Assembly (NCBI GenBank): GCA_003693705.1
Contig: RBZT01000267.1
Span: 150,467-214,466, forward strand
DNA length: 64,000 bases
Direction of reading: 5' to 3'
Source: Polymyxa betae
Lineage: Eukaryota > Endomyxa > Phytomyxea > Plasmodiophorida > Plasmodiophoridae
The notes under the pieces are model-generated. The model searched no databases, was not told the DNA's origin, and was given only the letters and a program-made list of their open reading frames with translations. Both the position numbers and the translations under genes were made by a program. Of the stretch, positions 53,168-64,000 are shown piece after piece (position 1 is the stretch's first letter; each line of letters begins with the position of its first letter).

Positions 53168-55705
53168 TTAATAGTTGATGCGAATCCCACCTCGCCGGAG
53201 CATGTTGGTTGAGGTCGAGAACAGATTGTCTTCGCTGTCTGACTCCATGTTAATTGAATCAGATTTTGGCTGATTGGTGAACACAAGGTTGCTATCTAGT
53301 AATGAAAGCCGTCGTTGACGAATAAGATGACGGCGAGTGTAAAAGAGCAGCAATGACAGAATGACTAAGGCAGGAATAAGGGCAGCAATCCATTTGAACC
53401 ACCCTTGTGACCACAATGGTACAAATTTTAGTTGCTGAGGTTCGCTAGCTATGGGAACATCTTCCGGTTGCATTTCTACGACGAGCTCCTAGGAAAAACA
53501 ATTAATTGCCCCAGACCACTCGAAAGTAATGAAATTTACCGATTTGGATTCAATCACTGACAAAGGCTGAGCTTGCCTAGATTCTTGAGCCACCTCCTGA
53601 CTAGACGGGTGAACAGCGTTTTGAATAGGTGTGTCCTCATGGAACTTCCAGCGCTTCCCAGTGACCCGCTTATCCTAACAGATACTTTGATTACAATCCT
53701 TGATGGCACCATTCATGGGCTTACCTCAAGCGCTAATTCAGCAGCCTTCCTTTTCCTGGGTTGCCGTTTCGGCTGCTGATGCATGACACCAGCGCCCTGA
53801 GAGTCATTTTGTTGGAGGCCTTCGACAAAGAGAGGCAGACTGTGCTCGCTGTATGGCTTGTTAACAGAAAAGTCATCGGAAGATGGTAACTGGTCGCCGG
53901 AACCATTATCGTGCTCAAGTTTATCAATGCGGATGCCATCAGAGACAGTAATTTTGCCATCGAAATGAACGTCGCGATCGGGCTTGGCTTGAGAGGAGTC
54001 AGACAAGCAAGAATCGTCATCCAAAGGAGGTTTGTGAATTTCATCTGAAAGCGATTGCGATATGCCAGCTTCACTATCAAAACGTGAATAAGATTCGTCA
54101 GTGTCATCAGCAAGGAGCGAATGTAATATGTCGATTTCATCATCTGAAGTCGAATATGATTGGCCAGCTTCATCACCAGAGAGTGATTTTGGTATGCTGG
54201 CTTCATCATCAGGGTGTTCGCTGTATGGCTTGTTAACAGAAAAGTCATCGGGAGATGGTAACTGGTCGCCGGAACCAATATCGTGCTCAAGTTTATCAAT
54301 GCGGATGCCATCAGAGACAGTAATTTCGCCATCGAGATGAACGTCGCGATCGGTCTTGGCTTGAGAGGAGTCAGACAACGAAGATTTGTCATCCAAAGGA
54401 GGTCTGTGAACCTCATCTGAAAGCGATTGCGATATGCCAGCTTCATTATCAAAAAGCGAAGAAGATTCGTCAGTGTCATCAGCAAGGAGCGAATGTAACA
54501 TGTCGATTTCATCATCTGAAGTCGAATCTGATTGGCCAGCTTCATCACCAGAGAGTGATTTTGGTATGCTGGCTTCATCATCAGGAAACGAGTATGTGTC
54601 AGTGTTATCATCAGAAGGAGAATTCGAGGGCGATGATGAACCATAACGATGGAATGCCGTCGAAGTAAGCATCTGAATGAGCGCAGGGCGTAATAATGAA
54701 TGTTGTGGTTCATCCTCTAACCAGCCTATGATGGTGTTTGGCTTCACAGTACTATGTTAGCAGTTTCTAATGTTTACAAAATGGTTCCTTACCAGCTGAT
54801 CTTTCTTTTGTTGCCGCTGCTCTCGCTTCTTTTTATTTCGTTTAGCTTTCTGTTTATATGGTCAGTTGAAGAATTAAACACGCCTCATACTTAGGTTATA
54901 CCCTCACAGCAACATTCACGCTCTGCTGCTGATCCTGCACATAATCAATAGATTGAGAGAGTGAATTATCCTCTAAACTGATTTGTTCTTTCTCTTGCGG
55001 TCGGTTGTTTTGCAGTCGGGTCCGCCTCCTCTTACTTCTTGTCGATTTCCTTTTGCTCTGTTTCTGGGCCTAGAAACCTCTCAATCAGAACCTTTTTATG
55101 TAAAGTCATCTCTAATAATACCGCTTCATCGCAAACTGAATTGGTAGCAGTATCGGTCTCTGTGTTCTGCTGTGTAGGTGTAGGCTGAATGGACTCAACA
55201 TTCAGCTGTACATTATCCTCTTCACCCTTCAAATCTATGACAGTGTCTTCTTCATCTGAGGAATCTAAATCCACCCATGAGCTCAACAAAATACAACCTG
55301 ACAACGAGCAATCAAACCTCGATGGCTTTCCTTGGTAATTTCAAGTAACTTAGCAGCAGAACGTTCACGTTCTTCCCTGCGTTCCTCCTGACGACGGCGT
55401 TTTTGTGATAGATTTTTGTGCTTCTGTGAACGTAAGCATCCCAGTCGACCAAAAAAAGAATGACCTTTTTGACAACAACAATTTGATTATCTTCTGTAGA
55501 TGGATCGTAACTGTCCGCACCTTCTGGCTCTAATAGTTGAAATCTATTATATAGACCAACCTAAAAACGAAATTGGCGAACAATTTCAGCAGTGTTCTTG
55601 CAAGTGGCCCACCTGTTTCGTATGACCACGGTTAATGACATCTTCAAGATAAGCGAATGCTGTTGAGCTACAGAACAGGATAGTGAAGAACAGGCTGATA
55701 TTCAT
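53168..55705 (-). CDS. Type I membrane protein with large tandem repeats
   Basis: ATG 55705 gives the signal peptide MNISLFFTILFCSSTAFAYLE. Exons with Lys/Arg/Gln- and Glu-rich low complexity (55600-54780) lead to a long exon (54747-53713). That exon is Ser/Asp/Glu-rich and contains two near-identical 124-residue units (for example SLSGDEAGQS, DDEIDxLHSLLADDTDES, DGIRIDKLEHD). Further exons end with a transmembrane helix (WIAALIPALVILSLLLFY) and a basic tail (RRHLIRQRRLSLLDS) to 53168. It is predicted to have an acidic, repetitive extracellular domain. No known family is recognised. Confidence 0.6.
53851..54594. repeat. 372-bp tandem duplication inside coding sequence
   Basis: Two adjacent copies, 53851-54222 and 54223-54594, differ at a limited number of bases. 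The shift was measured on GTATGGCTTGTTAACAG, found at 53851 and 54223. The period is 124 codons, so the reading frame is kept. The high similarity suggests a recent duplication. Confidence 0.85.
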
Positions 55706-57845
55706 GATGTACAAAGTATAAAATGGAGTGGGAATAGAATATGATGAGTGCCGGCCTCAGAAGGCAGGGCGCTATATCCCAATATACAGGTGACAAAAGG
55801 GATGTACTGAATTGAAAGGCCCGCCTGGCCTATCGGTATGGTCAGAAGCCGGATAAAGTTATTATTGCGGGGTCCATCGACCTGGATGCGTCAACGGTGA
55901 CACAGGGCCATGCCAATATGCCACTTGAGGATAAAGTGCGCTATGCCGCTCTCTGTTATGATCTAAAGTCAAGTGTCCACATACCTGACGTGGTCTTCTG
56001 TAATCGGTTTGCCATTTTGGGCTCATCTCAAGGTCATGTGGTTCCGTATGTGGGTAAACCGCTCTTAGACCCAATTCCACTATCCTGCTTGCAACATCAA
56101 ATTTCAAACAAAGAACAAATAAATTCGAGCTTTTCGTTTCAATTAGTCACAAGAATCGGTTGTGCAGATTCCAGTTTTAACCAGCACTGTTGCTGTAAAA
56201 CGAAAAGCTTCAAAACTTGGTTTCGTATCGAGACAATGTCAACAGTATAAAAAACAATGCTTAGACGATCAGGTGGATGTTTATCATGGTAAAGAGACGC
56301 AAGCTGGAACTTATCAACAGAAAATTCTCAAGTCATTATCATCCAGGTTTCGTCCAACGAAAATATAAAACTTTCTGTTCCTAGAATTTGTAAAATGTGT
56401 CATATCCGAAAGAGGATTCTCGGTGACAATTGCTCAATGTAAAGATATAAGTGTATGTAAGCGTCATCATAAAGTCGATGGACGATGATAACTCATAGAG
56501 AATTTACAATGATGATTGTCCACTTACCACCTTATCAGAGAATTGACAATTATTGTTAAAGTTAGCTTAAGATCCAGTTTCATTGACCATTGTAAAAGCT
56601 ACAATAAACAAATTGGCAAGGTTTAGCACATCATAACTCTTAGTTTCACTTAACGACTTACGAGAGTTTGCAGAATGGGCGACGTTAGCATATTGTTTGG
56701 AACAGGTATTACTATAATGACATGAGGAGAAAGAATCTCGAATTGTGTAAGAGGCAACGTCCTTTACTTTGCTGTCGAAAGGTTGTGAAATTTGCTAGAT
56801 AGAATATAGACATGTCAAGCGTTTTTTTCTGGGGAATAATTCGGCATGCTTATGCTTGGAATTATGAAATCTGTGCATTATATGCGATTGCGATGAGGTA
56901 GAGACGGGCATACATTCATAAAAGAGGCGAGAAGGTCGAAATCGGTTATAAGCGTTCCTGATCCTTATTAAAATCAGGTTATATGGTGGAAGGCTCTGCA
57001 CCGCCGGTAGAAATACGAACCATAGGACAGCCCAATCCATGCATCCATAGTCTGGACTTGTATTGAACCAATTGGAAAGGCAGTTGGTTAAATACTGATG
57101 GACTAACAAAGGCACTAGCAAAGTCACAACCGATGTTACTATATCAATCCCGAATTACTTGTGGTCCAAGCTTAACATTAAAGTTAACGCTTAGTGTATT
57201 AGTTTCAGAAGCGTTCGTGAATTTTGTTCCTGAATGATAGCAATTTCAGACCATATTTACAGGAGAGGGGATTCTGAAGGAGCGCAAACATCTGAATTTG
57301 TTGTAGCTTCGTTCATTCTCAATCGACATGGACCGAAGCCCGTAAAGTGGTTTGACCAAACACAGCCACGATAGCAATCCAGGGCTGTCAGGAGCTGATG
57401 AAGTCAAGCTAATGCAAATATTATGACGAGTTTGTGAATTCACAAACCTTGCTGCAGAGGATGATTCGACGTCCTTATAAAAATGGATATAACCCAGATA
57501 CTATTTATCTATAATTCCCGTCTAAATGTTCCCGTTCCGAGAATAGACTCGGACAAGTGTTCCACGTACAGCCAGACAGGTCGTCATGATACTGAGCAAC
57601 ATAAATGCAAGTGAGCAGTATGCAAGTCAATGACTTCCATGACGGATAGATACCCCTGTCTACGTCCGTGTACAATTTCGCCACGTTATCTCTGTTACTG
57701 ATGTTGTGGTTTGTGTGGAGCGGCCACGCATACGGTTGAAATAACCACCTAAAGTACTGTTACTCATATTCTCGAACTTCGATTCGCTACTTTAAACAGC
57801 ACGTTGTCTCCGTATTGATCCACTGTCACTTTTATCTTATTGAAC
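55706..57845. other. Gene-poor 2.1-kb region
   Basis: This is the longest stretch without a recognised gene. It holds an open plus-strand frame at 55816-56250, described separately, and an ATG-less frame near 56162-56368. It also holds minus-strand frames at 57127-56795 and 57443-57246 that are Leu/Ser/Arg-rich and unconvincing. The centre (56370-57240) is AT-rich. The right end includes the probable promoter of the glutamate dehydrogenase gene. Confidence 0.35.
55816..56250 (+). CDS. Open frame of unknown origin, possibly partial
   Basis: An open stretch starting after a stop at 55813-55815 and lacking an early ATG. The first about 90 codons are GC-richer than the surroundings and look protein-like (AYRYGQKPDKVIIAGSIDLD, KVRYAALCYDLKSS, HIPDVVFCNRFAILG). 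The last third turns AT-rich and Cys/Ser-rich. I do not recognise it. It could be an exon, a decayed gene or a transposon fragment. Confidence 0.25.
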   Translation, partial: KARLAYRYGQKPDKVIIAGSIDLDASTVTQGHANMPLEDKVRYAALCYDLKSSVHIPDVVFCNRFAILGSSQGHVVPYVGKPLLDPIPLSCLQHQISNKEQINSSFSFQLVTRIGCADSSFNQHCCCKTKSFKTWFRIETMSTV

Positions 57846-60800
57846 ATGGCCAACGGAGACGTTGCTGCTACTGCTTTGAATAATGGACATCCATCATCTG
57901 TTGACCATAAGTATCATGTGTCCTGGACATCTGCAACCAGACTCGTTATTGATTGGTGGTTGTAGGCTAACGGATCCACTCTGGCAAACATACGATATTC
58001 AAAAATTGAAATCAACCCAATCTGTGGAGGTCTCCCAGCTTATTATCGATGAAGGCTTAGTTCACACATCACTTGTACTCAAAGAGGTGGACTGGTTCTT
58101 TAACAAGCTAGGCATTGATGATGAATATTTTTATTCAACTCCTATTAGCAACATTGCTAAGCATATCTCTTGCATATATGCTGGAAAAATTCTGGCAATG
58201 GCAGGTGGAAGTGATCAGCATGATTTCAATCTCCGGCAAGAAGAGAATGATCAAGCCTTCTTCGCTGTGCGCTCTGTTCCCGGATCAAGACTGTCTCAAG
58301 TTTATGATCTCGAAAGGATGATTGATAGAGACTACTTACTGGAAGGTTATTCAGGAAGCGACCAAGTTTCTACTGCAAGTCGAACACTTCCATACCGTCT
58401 AAAGGTGTTCAGATCGGCTGGCCCTATCTCCAGCGATCTCGATATTCAGCTTCGATTCTACTTGTTGCAGCGCCCTATCTTCTCTAGCGAGATTCGTCGT
58501 CCTTCTTATGTCCAAGGTGTCTGTGAACCAGCCGATACCGATCTGATTAAGATTTCGGATAAAAGGTTTTTTTTGCAAATACTTTGACAAGATCATCCTA
58601 ACTGCTATTTAGAATGATCGCCCGGTCATCTCCGACAACCCATGCAATCTACAAGTCTGTTATCGACAAAGTTGTTCAACAGCTATATCCGGTTGTGGAA
58701 ATTTTGTCATCCGCAACCCTTGGCCAACGCCGCTTGGTAGTTGCCTATCATCATGGCAGTGTCCATTCCTTCTTCTCAGCTTTAACCGATCTGTATCATC
58801 AGCGGGGATTATACTCCACTAAGAAATTCGTCGAGCAATTCTCTAACGGTTGTTTGTCGCTGCAATGCCAACCTGATTACTAATTGGATTTAGGCGTTAC
58901 TGTTGTAGCTGTTTACCTGAAACCTCTGCCAGTTTCTGACGATCATGCTTTCAATGAATCGGTTGTTGATGAACGTGTTTTACGGGTCAGTCCCTGCTCA
59001 CATGCTTTAAAGTCAATGCTAACGCAGAGATAGGTCAAGAGCGATATCTCGTTAATCTATGTCCTTCCTCGACATGCTTTGACGCCGATGTTTTCAGAAG
59101 GACGGTTAACTGCAGAAGAAGCGACCTTTGCTTACGTTGGATGGAAGTTTTCGCACCAGTTTCTTTCAAGATATCGCCGAGAGGTAAAAATACTACACTG
59201 TTAGGTGAGCGAAATTTAATGTTTAAACAGTACGGAGCACTGCTATCGTCGATTGAAAAACACGAGCCAAGCTTGATTGGGCATTTGTTACGATTGAAGC
59301 AAAATCTACGAAAAGATACATTTACAGGTTTGCAACTTCATCTTCTGGAAATTTCATGCTGAGCAAATCTTAGAGGAGCGACTTCTAGAATGCATCCGTT
59401 CATATCCGGTTATTATTAAAGCCCTTTACGCCGATTTTGCCCAACGCCATTCTGGTGGTGCGCAACCGAATACGCCATCAACACCACGTCATACCGATCA
59501 CGATACGGAAGCCCTTGGTATGGTTGTCTCTCAGTATTATATCAACGAATCTAAACAGTTTCAGAATCGCTTATCAAGCTTCATGCGACCTCGGAATTTG
59601 ATACCCAAATTTTGTTAGCTTTGCTGTATGTAACTTGATGTGTCAACACATTACATTGTCACTCAGATTCTCGTACAGATGCTTCAATCGACACATCTTG
59701 CGAACCAATTTCTTTAAGCAACAAAAGATCGCCTTGTCGTTCCGTTTATCCCCTGGATTCCTTGTCCCCGACGAGTAAGATTAGGGCCATGATGAATTGT
59801 TTACGTGCTCAGATGCTCTGCAGATACCCTATTATACCTCATGGTGTCTTCTTCGTTGTTGGCTCCGAATTTCGCGGATTTCATGTTCGTTTCACTGATG
59901 TTGCTCGCGGTGGTATTCGTATAATCAAGTCCCGAAATGCCCAAGCGTATGCTCATAATGTGGGAAGCGTCTTCGATGAGAACTACAATCTGGCGTTAAC
60001 GCAGATGAGAAAGGTTTGCTTACAAAATGTGAACCTTTCATGTACTCATATTCTTGCAGAATAAGGATATTCCTGAAGGAGGCTCCAAAGGAACAATCTT
60101 CCTTTCGCAATCCCATCAGGACAAGGATGACGTAGCTTTCCGCAAATACGTTGACTCTATGCTTGACATATTACTTCCAAATCATGAAATCCGAGATTAT
60201 CTACAACTGGTATCTTACTTTAAACGCCAACTCGTTTTAGTCTCAATGATCTCAAAGGAAGAAATATTATTTTTTGGGCCTGACGAGGGCACTGCCAATT
60301 TGATGGACTGGGCTTCCCAGCATGCTCGCGGTAAGCCAAGGGTTTCTTTCGTTATGTCTGTGCTGAGAAATGCTCAGCGCGTGGGGCCCATTTCTGGAAA
60401 GCTTTCACTACAGGAAAATCGATGTCCTTAGGTGGAATTCCGTAAGCTCTTACAATCTGTTATCAAATTGCTTATAATCTGTAGTCATGACATGTTTGGA
60501 ATGACCACCCGCTCTGTTCATCAGTATGTCGTTGGTGTTTTGGATAAGCTGGGCTTAAAAGAAGAAAATGTGACCAAATTCCAAGTAAGTCTCGCCACTT
60601 GGCATCCCTCATTTGCCAACTTATTGATTTGTATTAGACTGGAGGCCCAGACGGTGATTTGGGAAGCAATGAAATCTTAATCTCTAATGATAAGACAATA
60701 AGGTTCATATAGGAATATTAGTTCAAATTCTTACGGTGCTGTTCAGTGTTGTCGATGGCAGTGGTGTATTGCATGATCCTAACGGTATTAACCGCCAGGA

Positions 60801-62009
60801 GCTTCGCCGGCTCGCTAAAGGCAGGAAAATGGTCGAGAATTTTGATAAATCCAAAGTCTGTGGTGCTTCTCCGGAATCTATCTTCTCTTATTCTTCTTAG
60901 CTATCACCTGCCGGATACTTCCTCAGTATCGATTCGCGTATGATTTCGTTGCCTGGCTTTTCGTCACCTATCGAGTCTGGTCTGGTGTTCCGTAATACTT
61001 ACCATCTTCTTCCTCAAGCAAAAGCGGACCTTTTTGTTCCATGCGGCGGAAGACCTGAGGCTGTTAATCTTAATAACTATCAAGTTAGTTACGCTAATGT
61101 TGCAATTAGATATTCTTAATGGAAACTAGGAAATGCTCGATGAAAACGGAAAGTGTCGCTATAAAGTTATAGTTGAGGGCGCTAATTTGTTCTTAACGCA
61201 AGAGGTTTGATAAGCGTTGTGCCGAAGTGCGCTTTTCTCAAATGTTTTAGGCCCGACTTCAGTTGGAGAAACTAGGAACGATTATATACAAGGATGCAAG
61301 CGCTAATAAAGGAGGTACGTGCTTTCCATCCTCACCATGTTTTTCAAACATTATCTACAGGTGTGACATCATCCTCACTTGAAGTTCTTGCCGCTCTTGC
61401 TTTGACCGATGATGAGTTTGCAGAACATATGATGGTTATTGATTCAAAAACGCCTCCAGCGTTCTATACGGCATATGTCAAGCAAGTTCAAACGATCATT
61501 GAACAGAATGCCAGAATGGAATTTGAGTGCATTTGGCGTAATTTCGGATTTTTCGTTTTTGCATGCCATTTGATTACCTCTTTAGGTGAACATGAACGCA
61601 CTGGAACTCCTCGCTGTGTCATCACTGATTTGATATCGAATAAGGTTCTTCCGAATTGCTGTAACCGAGAGTTTGCTGAATTTACGTTTTAGATTAATGC
61701 TCTCAATGCCTCATTGTCGAGTTCGTCGCTATGGCAGAACAAGATGCTCCGCTTCAAAGTAGTGTTCACGAACTCTTGTTCACATTGTATTAATATTTGC
61801 GGCAGGTCCTTCAAGATGCTTGTCCGCCCCCGTTGACAGATTTACTTGGTGTCGAGGTCTTGGCCTCTAGACTGCCTGAAAGCTACATTCAGGCTATCTT
61901 TGGAGCATACCTTGCGTCACATTTCGTGTATCAGCATGGACTGAGCGCTCCCGAGTTTGCTTTCTTTGACTTCAGTAAGTCCATTGGAAGAGCGAAGTTA
62001 CCTAGATGA
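57846..62009 (+). CDS. GDH2: NAD-dependent glutamate dehydrogenase, large type
   Basis: ATG 57846 gives MANGDVAATALNNG, spliced by a 54-base intron to KLTDPLWQTYDIQKL. More than ten small introns follow. Key motifs are GFHVRFTDVARGGIR (59870-59920), EGGSKGTIFL (60065), FGPDEGTANLMDWA (60270), MSLGGIPHDMFGMTTRSVH (60420-60520, across an intron), TGGPDGDLGSNEIL (60640), and VEGANLFLT (61160-61200). The C-terminus ends SAPEFAFFDF. This is the about 115-kDa GDH2 class, which oxidises glutamate to 2-oxoglutarate and ammonia using NAD. The N-terminal regulatory region typical of this class is present. The final residues are uncertain: either the frame runs to 62009 or a last intron at 61976 gives an earlier end. 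Confidence 0.92.
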
Positions 62010-62179
62010 CTGATTTCTATCAAGTGGAGAATTATATGCATGGAAGCTCTGGATTAGCAAACGAAGAATTTTAAGTGAATCTATATTCATTGATATGATT
62101 GTTATCTAGTCGCTATAAATGTATTAGTATGGATTGCTATAGAAATTGAAGATTGTAAGGATGTGAACAATATTAGAAT
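62010..62179. other. Short convergent 3' spacer
   Basis: AT-rich spacer of about 170 bases between the convergent glutamate dehydrogenase and TRM1 genes. It contains no gene. Several ATAAA/TATTAG-like A+T motifs could serve polyadenylation. Confidence 0.4.
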
Positions 62180-63799
62180 TTATACTTGCATTTCATCATC
62201 AGTAATTTTCAATTTCTTGTTGGCCTGCTCCGATGGTTCCGGCTGGCTACTAACCTGGCGAGATTTGGCTCTGGACCCAGGCCCCCAGTTTTCTTCTGGA
62301 TTCGGCAGATATCTTGCCTGTTTCGGCCCTGACCTCACCAAAGATTGAACAATTGTGAAATCTGCTTTCAAGGTCGGCTGCTTGCTGAGTATCATGTAGG
62401 AAGGAGAGCGTTCGCTGAGATCGGCCTTAACAGGGTTCTCTTGAACCCAACACCGTAAAACATCCCAAATAGCATGAGAAGGTGCATTAGTCTTCAAAGA
62501 ACTTGGAAGTGTATGGGATTGTGATACTCGATAGCCAGCATTGATAAGAGCAGAACGAACATTGATTGATCGAGGCATGACACAATGTAATGTGTGACAC
62601 ATTGATGCCAAACAATAAAATAGAGGAACATCTGGCAGCTCATCTTTCAAAGTCGTAATCAGAGCCTGAAGTCGAGTACGTGATGCAAATATGTGCTGAT
62701 CGTTATCAATTTGCTTCTGGACTCTTTCAAGAAACGAGTGATCATTAATAGGAGCTGACCACCATGGACCCCCCATCTTCAGAAACGAACCACAATCAGG
62801 GCAAACACCAGATGTTGGAGCAACAGCCGAGGTTAGATTATCACCCTTTCCAGTTGGTCTCATAAGTGGAATCAGATGATGGTAATCACATTGAGTACAT
62901 TGCCAAACATGTGACAGATGCTTAGCAGCATTCGTGGCTTTTGCTTGTGATTTACGAACACGAACGAAGATGCGAACGTAAAAGTCAATATGAGCACTAA
63001 GTAAGGGCTCGATAATAAGACCTAGACGTGCAGCTTCCTGACTAGCAAATGCAAGAACAATACGTAGAGCCATCTCATGGCAGTATTTCCCACGATGTGG
63101 TACTGCCCCATATTTTGCTGCACAGGCAGCTGGACGACTACCAGCCAATACAGCCAGATCAGTACAGGTAATACAGAGAAGACCACCAGATCGTACAGCA
63201 CGTAATGCACCAGATATGAAGATATTCGCTGAACCATACGGATCCAGGTCCACGACATCGACCCGGCCGTACTGGCTCATGCACTGGTTGGCGTCCAAGC
63301 AGGTGGGTTCCAGACGTTCTGGGCGTTGAAGATGGGTATTAGCTGCAATATTATCACGAATAGTTTGAACGGCAGCTGGATCGATATCATTAACAATGAT
63401 ACGAGATACATCTGATATTTCATGTAGATAACGCATTGAACGTAATCCTGTAGCTGATAATGCCTCAATGATAGATAGACCTGGGTATGGTGACGACGAT
63501 TTAGCTGATCTTGCATGCTCTTCCTTTTTCAGCTCATTAAAAGCTGATAGAACAGCTATAGATAGATCACGATTCACTACTTGAACTTTATTGTAGAAGA
63601 CATCCTATAGAACAGGAATACATATCAGCTGTATTGCTCGGCAGATGATAATCCAGGGACCAGTACGTACCTGACGTCCTTGTGGAACAAATATAGACGC
63701 GGATCCTTCCGTGACTCTATTGAGATCAACAGTAGCCCTCATGATGGTTGTTGCAATGAATGCCCGTCCTCGTGATACAATAAGATTGGCCAGATTCAA
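62180..63799 (-). CDS. TRM1: tRNA (guanine26-N2)-dimethyltransferase TRM1
   Basis: Exons 63799-63671 and 63604-62180 give 517 residues from ATG 63799, or 498 from the internal ATG 63742. Conserved features are the start VTEGSASIF, VFYNKVQVVNRDLSI, the SAM site IEALSATGLRSMRYL, IIVNDIDPAAV, the VVDLDPYGS motif, TCTDLAVLAG and YCHEMALRIVLA. The C-terminal zinc-finger-like CTQCDYH and CPDCGS follow, ending in a Lys/Glu-rich tail. TRM1 makes m2,2G26 in cytosolic and mitochondrial tRNAs. The extra N-terminal MNLANLIVSRGRAFIATTI is basic and could be the mitochondrial form, as in yeast, where two starts are used. Confidence 0.94.
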
Positions 63800-64000
63800 T
63801 CTGATATAATGACAGATTACTATATTGACAAATTGGGAGATTTGTTTTAAGGAAATTGGGTCACGGACTCCGAACTACCTGATTTGTCTCAATAGTATTA
63901 TGAATACAACATGTTTATTAATATATTTTTGTATGCTGTTAATCACTTGACATTGTCATTACTGTTGTTTTTTAACAACTACAGTTGCGGCAATCTTAAA
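63800..64000. other. TRM1 upstream region
   Basis: 200 AT-rich bases at the window edge. No gene or motif can be supported. Confidence 0.3.

Noticed and set aside
53733-54713. Long 326-codon minus-strand ORF overlapping the acidic repeat exon
   Set aside because: It is the alternative frame of the repetitive Ser/Asp/Glu coding exon. Its Met/Leu/Thr-rich composition is a codon-shift artefact, and the true frame continues into spliced exons with signal peptide and transmembrane helix.
1-64000. tRNA, rRNA, snRNA, CRISPR or insertion sequences
   Set aside because: I looked for T-loop GGTTCRA patterns, U6-like sequence, repeated spacers and transposase motifs and saw none. Short matches such as AGGTTCAACTCC near 9210 lie in coding sequence and lack a cloverleaf context.

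Overview
This is a compact, intron-rich eukaryotic nuclear segment from a flagellated protist. Genes lie on both strands, often only tens of bases apart. Coding frames are broken by very short GT-AG introns: those I could place by protein continuity run from about 26 to 61 bases. The gene set is eukaryotic: cytosolic uS19, mitochondrial ADP/ATP carrier, MTO1, TRM1, a Rag GTPase, the ESCRT-II subunit SNF8, the nucleoporin NDC1 and an AVL9-type DENN protein. DRC4/GAS8, a DNAAF4-like protein and a CEP97-like protein imply motile flagella and centrioles. The ADP/ATP carrier and the large NAD-glutamate dehydrogenase fit a non-animal protist, and a plasmodiophorid or other SAR-type lineage is a reasonable guess. 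I could not establish the taxon from sequence alone.

Layout. 1-2.9 kb: an unrecognised multi-exon gene and a gene-poor stretch. 2.9-7.3 kb: ZC3H3-like zinc-finger protein, CEP97-like LRR/IQ protein and uS19. 7.5-12.7 kb: an acidic unknown, a coiled-coil DENN protein and a DNAAF4-like CS/TPR protein. 13.4-24 kb: F-box/ARM protein, coiled-coil protein, Golgi-type glycosyltransferase-like protein, a type I membrane protein, NDC1, AVL9 and a degenerate NodB deacetylase. 24.2-32.7 kb: two tandem MscS-type channels, a small anchored coiled-coil protein and an OSCA/CSC1 channel. 33-39.8 kb: MTO1, an orphan ORF, ADP/ATP carrier and Rag GTPase. 39.8-49 kb: DRC4, a type I membrane protein, FMR1-like gene A, a cold-shock protein, SNF8, a BSD-NECAP fusion, and an assembly gap. 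49.2-55.7 kb: a type I membrane protein, FMR1-like gene B and a repeat-bearing type I membrane protein. 57.8-64 kb: glutamate dehydrogenase and TRM1.

Themes. Three ciliary or centriolar genes sit in the window. Three mechanosensitive channels (two MscS, one OSCA/CSC1) lie within about 8.5 kb. Two FMRP-family genes share intron positions. Four unrecognised genes encode predicted single-pass surface proteins with acidic ectodomains. I found no CRISPR, insertion sequence, rRNA or tRNA. Exon boundaries quoted with exact positions were derived by hand from reading-frame continuity; the others are approximate.
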